A DNA stretch of 13,148 nt, taken from positions 1 to 13,148 of the forward strand of contig CAXQNQ010000265.1 in the NCBI GenBank assembly GCA_964225135.1, in the 5' to 3' direction. Numbering within the stretch: the first letter of the stretch is position 1; each line of letters opens with the position of its first letter. The position numbers were made by a program, and so were the translations under genes. This document shows, piece by piece, positions 6,522 to 13,148 of the stretch. The notes below the pieces were generated by a model. It was not told the DNA's origin. It was given only the letters and a program-made list of their open reading frames with translations, and did not search any database. Source of the DNA: AM-2324 sp964225135 (GTDB lineage: Bacteria; Bacteroidota; Bacteroidia; Chitinophagales; Saprospiraceae).

Positions 6522-6965
6522 TTAAATGGAGTCAATATCAAACTCTAACTCAACAGTGCTGCCGTTGTTCTTGAAGCTACAGCCGTCAGCTAGTGCCCTC
6601 ATAATATATACACCCCTACCTCCACAAGACAAAAGGTTTTCTTCCTGGGTTGGATCTGGAATATCTTCAACATCAAACCCAGCTCCTTCATCACTAATTT
6701 TGAAGTAAAGCCTATTGGCATTTCCTACAAACTCAACATCTACCAACTTAGAAGCGTCATATTTATTACCATGGCGAACCGCATTAGTAATTGCCTCGGT
6801 TAGTGATATAAGAATCTCTCCAAACTTTTCTTGATTTAAATTATAGGGCTTTATTAGATCTTTAAGATCATTTTCTATGGAGGAGAAAGAATCTTGAGTA
6901 GACTCTAACTGAAAATTACCCACACTACCCATATTCAAAGGAGACTTTGAGCCTTCTAATGACAT
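6522..6965 (-). CDS. RsbW-like HATPase, anti-sigma-factor kinase type
   Basis: Small cytoplasmic ATP-binding protein (147 residues) of the HATPase_c_2 / RsbW group. The GHKL-fold motifs are all present: N-box EAITNAVRHGNK (57-68), G1 box DEGAGFD (92-98) and G2 box GGRGVYIM (115-122). By family, such proteins phosphorylate an anti-sigma-factor antagonist (a STAS protein) on Ser and bind a sigma factor. No STAS protein, sigma factor or PP2C phosphatase is encoded here, so its partner must lie elsewhere, or the Bacteroidota protein works differently. The ATG at 6965 is used; Met12 is an alternative start. It is followed by ybeY after 11 bases and preceded by DUF4175 after 85 bases, a neighbourhood I recognise from other Bacteroidota genomes. 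Confidence 0.85.
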   Translation of the reverse strand: MSLEGSKSPLNMGSVGNFQLESTQDSFSSIENDLKDLIKPYNLNQEKFGEILISLTEAITNAVRHGNKYDASKLVDVEFVGNANRLYFKISDEGAGFDVEDIPDPTQEENLLSCGGRGVYIMRALADGCSFKNNGSTVELEFDIDSI

Positions 6966-7050
6966 GTAGACCAGATTAAAGAAATTAAGTAGACATAAGA
7001 CTCTTGCAATTTGTAAATTTTTTGGGACTTTGTCAAGTCAATTCATGTAA

Positions 7051-10000
7051 TTACTCTTTTAAAGGGGCCCCTTTTTCCTTAACGTATTCATCTGTTAAAT
7101 TTCTATAAAACGGCTTTAGGTTTGGCGCACTAGATTTATATAAATTCAAGGAGTTTTCCCTTGCTTTTAAATATTCTTCTAGTGCGGGTGGAACTCGCTT
7201 CTCTATTTGTTGTGCAGTTTGTGACTTTCTTTGTTCGTCAAATTCTTGCTCGCGTTCCGCTTTTTCATGCTCTAGTAGCCTGTTTAGGATTTCTTGTTGC
7301 CTTTTCATCATTTGGTTAGTGAGTTGCTTATTAACCAGCTGTTTCTCCTGTTCATTCATTTGGTCAATGATTTCCTGTAATTCAGGACTAGGCTTCCCTT
7401 GTTCTGCAAGCTTTTTACGCTTGGCTTCCAGCGCCTTCCTTAGGGCCGCTTGCCGTGCAGCCATCTCTGCAAAGTCTTTAGCGTTCAGGGACTCCCCTTT
7501 TCCTTGTTTGCCCTGACCTTGTTTCATCTCTTTATTTAACCCCTCCTGACCCTCTGAAATTTTATCAGAAGGCTTAGGGCCTTGTCCACCTGGGTTATCA
7601 CACATTTGAGCACCAGGCATCATTGAACTCATGTCTTTTTGCATCTGATTCATAACCTCACTCAACATAACCGCCAAGTCATTTAGGTTTTTCATCACAG
7701 TCTGCTGACTAACTGAAGCTTCTGACACCTTTCTTTCTTCCAACAAATCAATTGAACCCTCTATGTTGGTGTTGATTAATCCTATTTTTTCCACAATAAA
7801 AGTCTCTATCTGGAACAAACGCTTACTCAATGAAAACAAGCTATCTTCTATCATTTGAAAATCATTCTCCAGTTTAAATTGATCTTGAACTAATTCCACA
7901 TACTTTGGAGTGTTAATAGTAGTTTCTTGAAACAAGTCCATAATATCTTCTTGTTGGAAGGAGAGTCCAACAATATTCTCAAGCAGCTGGCGTAATGCAT
8001 TCATGTCTTCTGACATTTGCGACATTTGCTGAGATTGCATACTCATAGACATAGACTGAGCTTTTTCTTTCATTTTATCAGCAGCTTGTTTCTGTTTTTT
8101 GGAAGCTGCATCATTCTTTTGTTGGCTCAAATCCTGTTGACTTTTTTGCATATCGTCTTTTATGGCCTCGTTGTCTTCAGACAAATCATCCATATCCATT
8201 GGTTTTTCTAGTTCTTCATTTTGCTTTTGAATGTTTTCTAGTTCTTTTTCTAATTCTTCAAAAGCCTCCTGAATGGCCTCTTGTTCCGCTTGTAATTCTT
8301 CATTAGACATCGTTTCCTCAGCACTCTTTTTAGAAAGGGCCTCTTCTTGCTCGGCTAGCTCTTCTAATTTGTCAATGGCCTTCTCCACCTCATACTCTAA
8401 TTCTAGCTGTTTAAAAAGCTCTAAAAGGCGCTCCATTTCCATTTCTTGGTTCTCATCGTTATTCTCAAACTCTTCAAGCTTCTCTAGGGCCATATCTTTA
8501 TCTAGTTGCTCCATCAACTCTTGAATATCTTCCATGAGTTTTTGCATGTCCTCGTCCAAGAGCTCCTCAAACATATCCTCTAGTTGTTCTTGTTTCTCCT
8601 GAATATCCTCGCTTGGTTCGTTATAGTCTTCTTGTTTGTCTAAATTTTCATCAAAAGCATCTTTCGCATCCTCTATTTGTTGCTGAATGTTTTTTTGTTC
8701 TTCTAACAACTTTTCTAGCTCCTTTTTGTCTTGCCAGTCTGCCTCTTTCTTCTGAAGGAGGTCTTCTCTAAGCTTCTTGGCTTGCTCTTTAACCCGTTTA
8801 CTATCCTTTATTGCCTGCTCTAGCTTGTCTTTAATTAACTCTTCTCCTTCGTCTGTCTGCTCTTCAAGTTCCTTCAGGGTTGGTGTCTTAAATACCATGT
8901 TTGTAGTTCTAGCAGCTTTCGAACCATTAACCCTATCGTTGTCCCATATTTCAAAATAATATACCACCTGATCTCCCGGTAGTAGTTCTAGGTTTCTAAT
9001 GTTCCAGCTATAGTCATAAGAAAGGGCCCTACCACTCTTACCAACTATCAACTCTCGGTTAGAAAATCTCTCTTCTCCAGCCTTATCCAGTATTTGATAA
9101 ACAAACTCTAGTTTAGAAATTCCATAATCATCAGATCCTGAGCCCACAAAAAATTGTTGTCTAGAATCAGTCGAATCTGTAAAAACTTCTAATTCTATTT
9201 CTGGATATAAGTCAGGAATCACATTAATGGAATAAACTAAAGAGTCTTTTAAACCATAGGCTGCATTATACAGGTGAATCTTATAGTCTGCAGATTTTTT
9301 AGGCCTCTCTTTGTGTAAGAAATAAGCTGTTGATTTTCGCTCTGCTGCAGTGGGCAAACCATCACCAAAACTAAAAAATACTTCGTCGCTGTTTTTAACG
9401 TCTATTTCCCAAGTAATCGCTGTTCCAGCAGGAACAAACAAATCTCCAACCGCCTGAAGAGCTTCTGGTTTACGCTGTGTATATGCCGGGTAATCCAACT
9501 GAACATTGAAGTCATCTACACTTGGCCGCATTAGAACAGCTAAATCATATAAATTAGACTCTACTTCAGCGCTTTTAAATTGGATTGTCTTATCTTTTTG
9601 AACGTTTCGGAGTGTGTAAGCAAACTTATCATTGCTTATTCTTTCCATGGTATACTCGTGCCCATCCATAAACAAAAACACCTCTGCAGGAAGAATAGAA
9701 CCAAGCACTTGAATTTCCAACAGATAATCTTCAAACTGAACCACTTCTAGGGTCTCGTTTAATAATAGAAACTTAAATGGCTGGGGTTTCTCAAAAACCT
9801 TCCCAGGATTAACTAAGCGATTAGTAGAATCTGCAATTAAAGCCGGCTCAATAAAAAGTAAAGTAATCAGTAAAAACAGTGGCGGTAAAGCCCACTTTAA
9901 GTACTTTCTATTCCTATTTAAGTCAATTGCCTTGGGAAAAGATATCAACTTAATTTCATTAGACTTCTGTTCTATACTAGCAAGTAAAAGGTCGCTCCCT

Positions 10001-10365
10001 GAACTAGAAGAGGCCTGTTCTTTTAATTGTAAGATATTCAAAAGTTTATCGCTAACATCTTGAAAGTGGTCTCCAATAATTATAGCTGCTTGCTCGTGTG
10101 ATAATCTCTTACCTAATTGAAAATACTTCAATAATGGAATAACGATCCAATTAATTAAACCAAAACAAGCAAACACCAATAAACTCAGCAATAACACATA
10201 TCGAACAGGGCTGTCGAAATAAAAATTATACTCTAACAAACTAACCAATAAATAAACAGGTATCACAGCGGCAGCAAAAAACAGACCGCCCTTAATCAGC
10301 TTATTTAGGTAATACTTCCGAATAAACCCGTCTAGATTATCAATTAATTTATGGTATGCTGACAT
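7051..10365 (-). CDS. DUF4175 coiled-coil membrane protein
   Basis: Inner-membrane protein of 1104 residues, matching the Bacteroidota DUF4175 family in length and layout; its function is not known. Predicted membrane segments lie at about 24-46, 54-78 and 156-176. A mostly beta region (about 190-490) follows and ends in EIWDNDRVNG...ARTTNMVFKTPT, a segment I recognise from this family. Residues about 497-770 are a Glu/Gln/Lys/Leu-rich coiled coil, then a Met/Gln/Ser-rich stretch (about 765-790). A Gly/Gln/Lys linker (921-958) leads into a second charged helical region to the C-terminus. With the third membrane segment crossing outward, the beta and coiled-coil parts probably lie in the periplasm, perhaps spanning or bracing the envelope. 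The M1 lipoprotein gene ends 10 bases upstream, so the two are almost certainly co-transcribed. Confidence 0.88.
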   Translation of the reverse strand: MSAYHKLIDNLDGFIRKYYLNKLIKGGLFFAAAVIPVYLLVSLLEYNFYFDSPVRYVLLLSLLVFACFGLINWIVIPLLKYFQLGKRLSHEQAAIIIGDHFQDVSDKLLNILQLKEQASSSSGSDLLLASIEQKSNEIKLISFPKAIDLNRNRKYLKWALPPLFLLITLLFIEPALIADSTNRLVNPGKVFEKPQPFKFLLLNETLEVVQFEDYLLEIQVLGSILPAEVFLFMDGHEYTMERISNDKFAYTLRNVQKDKTIQFKSAEVESNLYDLAVLMRPSVDDFNVQLDYPAYTQRKPEALQAVGDLFVPAGTAITWEIDVKNSDEVFFSFGDGLPTAAERKSTAYFLHKERPKKSADYKIHLYNAAYGLKDSLVYSINVIPDLYPEIELEVFTDSTDSRQQFFVGSGSDDYGISKLEFVYQILDKAGEERFSNRELIVGKSGRALSYDYSWNIRNLELLPGDQVVYYFEIWDNDRVNGSKAARTTNMVFKTPTLKELEEQTDEGEELIKDKLEQAIKDSKRVKEQAKKLREDLLQKKEADWQDKKELEKLLEEQKNIQQQIEDAKDAFDENLDKQEDYNEPSEDIQEKQEQLEDMFEELLDEDMQKLMEDIQELMEQLDKDMALEKLEEFENNDENQEMEMERLLELFKQLELEYEVEKAIDKLEELAEQEEALSKKSAEETMSNEELQAEQEAIQEAFEELEKELENIQKQNEELEKPMDMDDLSEDNEAIKDDMQKSQQDLSQQKNDAASKKQKQAADKMKEKAQSMSMSMQSQQMSQMSEDMNALRQLLENIVGLSFQQEDIMDLFQETTINTPKYVELVQDQFKLENDFQMIEDSLFSLSKRLFQIETFIVEKIGLINTNIEGSIDLLEERKVSEASVSQQTVMKNLNDLAVMLSEVMNQMQKDMSSMMPGAQMCDNPGGQGPKPSDKISEGQEGLNKEMKQGQGKQGKGESLNAKDFAEMAARQAALRKALEAKRKKLAEQGKPSPELQEIIDQMNEQEKQLVNKQLTNQMMKRQQEILNRLLEHEKAEREQEFDEQRKSQTAQQIEKRVPPALEEYLKARENSLNLYKSSAPNLKPFYRNLTDEYVKEKGAPLKE

Positions 10366-10375
10366 ATGCTAATTC

Positions 10376-13000
10376 TTACTTAGTGAAAATTGGGAATTGA
10401 TAGTAATATTCTAATAAAACTGGATCTGTTTCTATATCCAGAATCTTTAATGCATCTTCTCTTAAGTGATTAGCTTGTTTTGTTGCTGATTTATTGCTCT
10501 GAGCTTTGTTTTTATCACTATCCATCAGGTTGAAATACAAATTATTTAATGCATATGTAGCGGCTATTTTCTTTAGAAAATCTGTGGAAGCAGATTTGGA
10601 GTATGTTAAAAGAATTTCTGCGCCCTTATCAACTTGTTCATTTGAACCAACAGCTAACAAACTAGAATAGATCTGTAAAAAATCAACTAATTCATAAGAT
10701 TTAAATCGATCAATAGCAGATTCATAAAACACCAACTTGTCTAACTGACCAGATTGTTCATAAATTTTCCCTACCGAGAGTAATATATCTGGACTATTAC
10801 TTGATTCTAAACCAGAAGCTATTTCAGCCGCTTTAGGACTACCAGTAAACACCAAATACTCTATGGCAGATGAAATAACATTATAAGCTTTTTCCTCCTC
10901 AATTACATGCTTTGCCAAAGCTTCGTGCTTATCATCCCCCAATCGTATTAATGTATTTATCGCTGCGGCACGTACCTCAGAATGTGGGTCATTCATAGCC
11001 ATGTCGACTACATTCTTTATTTGGAGTGGGTTATTTAGTTGGCTCAATGCCACCCTTCTAATCACCCAAACGTCGTCTTTTAAAGCTAATTTCACAGCTC
11101 GAGCTGGTAGATTACCGTCTGCCATTAAAAATCGTACTGCTTCTAATCTGTGTTCAAATGATTCTGATAATTCAAGTTGTTTAAAATATTCAGCTTGAGA
11201 TTGATTGTATTGAATAATGGCCAATAATGTGTTTTCTGGATCTATTACTGTTAATACTGGATCTTCTGGTAAACTGAAAACAAACTCACTATTTAGGCTA
11301 TTAACAAACACTTTTTCGCGTTGCTTAGAGCCATCATTAAAATAAAAATCAATCTCCATTGGTAATTGAAAAATAGCAGGCATTTTTTCATTAGAATGAA
11401 CCTGCCTGATGCCAATTGACATGGTCTTTTTCGCGCTATCGTATGATTTTTCAACATTAAGTGTAGGCTGCCCTGATGATAAAAACCATTGATTAAAAAA
11501 CCAATTCAAATCAAGGCCAGTAACCTCTTCAAAAGCTAAACGTAATTCATCAATTTCCACTTCAGTATAAGCGTTGTCTTCTAAATACTTCTTACATGAA
11601 GCAAAAAACGCTTCGTCACCTACTAAATACCTCAACATATGCAGTACAAGTCCTCCTTTATTATAACTATGGGCATCGAACATATCTTCTTTGTCATTAT
11701 ACCCATAATGGATTAGGGGGTGCATATTATAGCTTAAAGAAGAAAAATAGCCCTCTTTTTCGTTCATTTTGTGAAAATCAGCAATGCCTTTACCGTGCTT
11801 GTGTTCTAACCATAAATACTCCGAGTAGTTTGCAAAACCTTCATTCAAAGTAAGGTTAGCCCAACTTTCACAGGTGACCAAATCACCAAACCAGTGGTGC
11901 ATCATTTCGTGTGCAACGATCTTCTCATTAACATCCACATCTATTAAATCCCTGTCCGTTCCATACATAAATTCACCAAAGATGACTGCAGAGGTGTTTT
12001 CCATGGCTCCGGAAACGTAATCTCGTACAACTACCTGGGCATATTTATCCCAGGGATAGTCTACCCCAAGTTTTTCAGAGAAAAAGTCTAACATTTCAAC
12101 GGTATACGGAAAAATAGCCCGTGCATAATCCTTAAACTCCGGCTCAACATAATAATCTACATCAATATCCCTCCATTGGTCTTGAACTTTTTCAAATTCA
12201 CCCACTACTACAGCGAATAAATATGGTGCGTGGGATTGTTTTTGATACCAATGATCTGTTCGAGTGCCGTTTCCATTATCCTTACTGTCTACAAGCAAAC
12301 CATTAGAAAGGGTAACAAATCTATCTTGTACAGTGAGTTTTATTTCTTGGCTTGTTCTACTATTGGGTTTGTCTAAGGTTGGAAACCACTTACTATTGTT
12401 TTCGGTTTCTCCTTGGGTCCAAATTTGTTGTGGTTTATCTTCCTCTCCTGACGAGTTGATAAAAAACAAGCCTTTATCTGAAGTAATAGCATCGCTTCCA
12501 CCTGTTTGAGAGGGAAAAGCATAATAATCTATTTCCACTATAATAGTATCAGCCCGCGTTACTTCATTATTTAAAAATATCTTCAAATCTTTTTGTTGCA
12601 AATAGTCAAAATCCAATGACATACCTGTCTTTAAATCCCTAACATTCAATACTTTGAAATTAATAGCATCTAATAAAAGAGTTTGACTAGGATAAAAATG
12701 TGGACTCAACGTGAGTTGCGCTGTACCAATCACACGTTCTGCCTCCCAATCAAAAGATAAATCTAAATAGGTGTGAATTAAATCAAAGTTTCTATCTGCT
12801 GCCGCTTGATAGGCCTCTAATTCAATATCAGCATCAGAACCTAAACTATAGTCTGTAATCTCTATAGTACTTAATTCAACTTGCTCATAGGGTTCTATAA
12901 CTTCTTCCTGTGGCCAAGGCCATAATTCAGCAATTCTGGTGTTACAAGAAGTTAAACCAATAAAAGCAAGGGTAATTAATAAGAATTTAAAATTTGACAT
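10376..13000 (-). CDS. M1-family aminopeptidase lipoprotein with helical-repeat C-terminus
   Basis: Predicted envelope-anchored aminopeptidase of 874 residues. The start ATG at 13000 gives a lipoprotein signal with lipobox LTSC and Cys19. The M1 catalytic core is complete: GAMEN (331-335), zinc motif HEMMH (364-368) with third ligand Glu387 (in LNEGF), and the transition-state Tyr446 in HSYNKGG. Residues about 610-800 contain repeated helix pairs (for example AVKLALKDDVWVIRRVALSQL and SEVRAAAINTL), consistent with a HEAT-like domain that closes over the active site in other M1 enzymes. It differs from the second M1 peptidase at 2713-5043 in anchoring, motif variant and C-terminal domain, so the two are not a recent duplication. 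It starts the cluster and shares a 53-base divergent region with the helix-hairpin-helix gene. It ends 10 bases before DUF4175. Confidence 0.94.
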   Translation of the reverse strand: MSNFKFLLITLAFIGLTSCNTRIAELWPWPQEEVIEPYEQVELSTIEITDYSLGSDADIELEAYQAAADRNFDLIHTYLDLSFDWEAERVIGTAQLTLSPHFYPSQTLLLDAINFKVLNVRDLKTGMSLDFDYLQQKDLKIFLNNEVTRADTIIVEIDYYAFPSQTGGSDAITSDKGLFFINSSGEEDKPQQIWTQGETENNSKWFPTLDKPNSRTSQEIKLTVQDRFVTLSNGLLVDSKDNGNGTRTDHWYQKQSHAPYLFAVVVGEFEKVQDQWRDIDVDYYVEPEFKDYARAIFPYTVEMLDFFSEKLGVDYPWDKYAQVVVRDYVSGAMENTSAVIFGEFMYGTDRDLIDVDVNEKIVAHEMMHHWFGDLVTCESWANLTLNEGFANYSEYLWLEHKHGKGIADFHKMNEKEGYFSSLSYNMHPLIHYGYNDKEDMFDAHSYNKGGLVLHMLRYLVGDEAFFASCKKYLEDNAYTEVEIDELRLAFEEVTGLDLNWFFNQWFLSSGQPTLNVEKSYDSAKKTMSIGIRQVHSNEKMPAIFQLPMEIDFYFNDGSKQREKVFVNSLNSEFVFSLPEDPVLTVIDPENTLLAIIQYNQSQAEYFKQLELSESFEHRLEAVRFLMADGNLPARAVKLALKDDVWVIRRVALSQLNNPLQIKNVVDMAMNDPHSEVRAAAINTLIRLGDDKHEALAKHVIEEEKAYNVISSAIEYLVFTGSPKAAEIASGLESSNSPDILLSVGKIYEQSGQLDKLVFYESAIDRFKSYELVDFLQIYSSLLAVGSNEQVDKGAEILLTYSKSASTDFLKKIAATYALNNLYFNLMDSDKNKAQSNKSATKQANHLREDALKILDIETDPVLLEYYYQFPIFTK

Positions 13001-13053
13001 CGGGTATTATTTAACTCTCACAGTATAATAGTGGAACGGTGTATTTTTTAATT
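13001..13053. promoter_or_regulatory. Divergent intergenic region, M1 lipoprotein / helix-hairpin-helix gene
   Basis: This 53-base AT-rich gap must serve both divergent genes, and their promoters probably overlap each other or the opposite coding starts. I find no convincing TTG / TAnnTTTG pair on either strand. GTGGAAC at 13031-13037 resembles one arm of the parS-like palindrome, but the other arm is missing. Confidence 0.4.
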
Positions 13054-13148
13054 ATGAAAAACTACCACAAAATAAACCCTTTTTGGACTTATTCGCGCGG
13101 TGAACGAATAGGAATTGCCATTTTAACCTTTGGCTTACTAATAAATAG
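13054..13148 (+). CDS. Helix-hairpin-helix protein, N-terminal part only (runs off the right edge)
   Basis: An ATG at 13054 opens 31 residues without a stop to the window end. They read MKNYHKINPFWTYSRGER, then a hydrophobic stretch IGIAILTFGLL. The pattern 'F..YSR.ERxGI' followed by one membrane helix is the usual N-terminus of the Bacteroidota ComEA-like helix-hairpin-helix DNA-binding proteins. The DNA-binding repeats themselves would lie beyond the edge, so the call rests on the N-terminal pattern alone. It is divergent from the M1 lipoprotein gene. Confidence 0.6.
   Translation, partial: MKNYHKINPFWTYSRGERIGIAILTFGLLIN

Noticed and set aside
7020..7040. Small hairpin (GACTT/AAGTC) between DUF4175 and the HATPase gene as a terminator
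   Set aside because: The stem is only five bases and no T-tract follows on the minus strand.
8273..8524. A Ser-rich plus-strand frame opposite the DUF4175 coiled coil
   Set aside because: Poly-Ser/Leu translation is the expected mirror of Glu/Lys/Leu codons on the other strand.
11596..11853. An 85-codon plus-strand open frame opposite the M1 lipoprotein gene
   Set aside because: It lies entirely antisense to the conserved catalytic region of the peptidase and resembles no protein I know; the same applies to the other plus-strand frames opposite these genes.
1..13148. CRISPR array, insertion sequence, toxin-antitoxin pair or phage-defence system
   Set aside because: No regularly spaced repeats, transposase, terminal inverted repeats or known defence genes are visible; almost all bases are covered by housekeeping-type genes.

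Overview
The window looks like a chromosomal segment of a Bacteroidota bacterium, most likely from the Flavobacteriia or a related marine lineage. The evidence is the AT-rich sequence, the lack of clear Shine-Dalgarno sites, and a gene set typical of that phylum: a DUF4175 coiled-coil membrane protein next to a small HATPase and YbeY, a mevalonate-pathway decarboxylase, Bacteroidota-type M1 peptidases, and a helix-hairpin-helix protein with a membrane-anchored N-terminus. No tRNA, rRNA, insertion sequence, prophage or CRISPR array is visible.

Layout, left to right. Bases 1-119 hold the 5' end of an unrecognised minus-strand gene. A 237-base AT-rich divergent region follows, then thymidine kinase (tdk) on the plus strand (357-977). 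Its stop codon overlaps that of a convergent minus-strand gene. From there to 13000 every gene is on the minus strand. In transcription order (right to left) they are: a lipoprotein M1 aminopeptidase with a helical-repeat C-terminus (13000-10376), a DUF4175 protein of 1104 residues (10365-7051), an RsbW-like HATPase (6965-6522), the rRNA-processing endonuclease YbeY (6510-6043), a GHMP-fold protein resembling homoserine kinase (6004-5096), a secreted M1 peptidase (5043-2713), a strong hairpin terminator (2692-2658), diphosphomevalonate decarboxylase (2600-1512) and a rhodanese lipoprotein (1504-974). A divergent helix-hairpin-helix gene starts at 13054 and runs off the right edge.

Spacing suggests two or three transcription units. 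M1 lipoprotein and DUF4175 are 10 bases apart. HATPase and YbeY are 11 bases apart, with the GHMP-like gene 38 and the second M1 peptidase 52 bases further on. Decarboxylase and rhodanese are 7 bases apart, downstream of the terminator. The genes do not form one pathway: they cover cell-envelope proteolysis, ribosome maturation, isoprenoid precursor synthesis and thymidine salvage.

The two points most worth following are the GHMP-fold protein, which keeps the frame of homoserine kinase but has lost every ATP-binding motif, and two copies of a 15-base parS-like palindrome (GTTCCCCGTGGAACA) 2.7 kb apart, which would mark a ParB-binding, origin-proximal region if confirmed.
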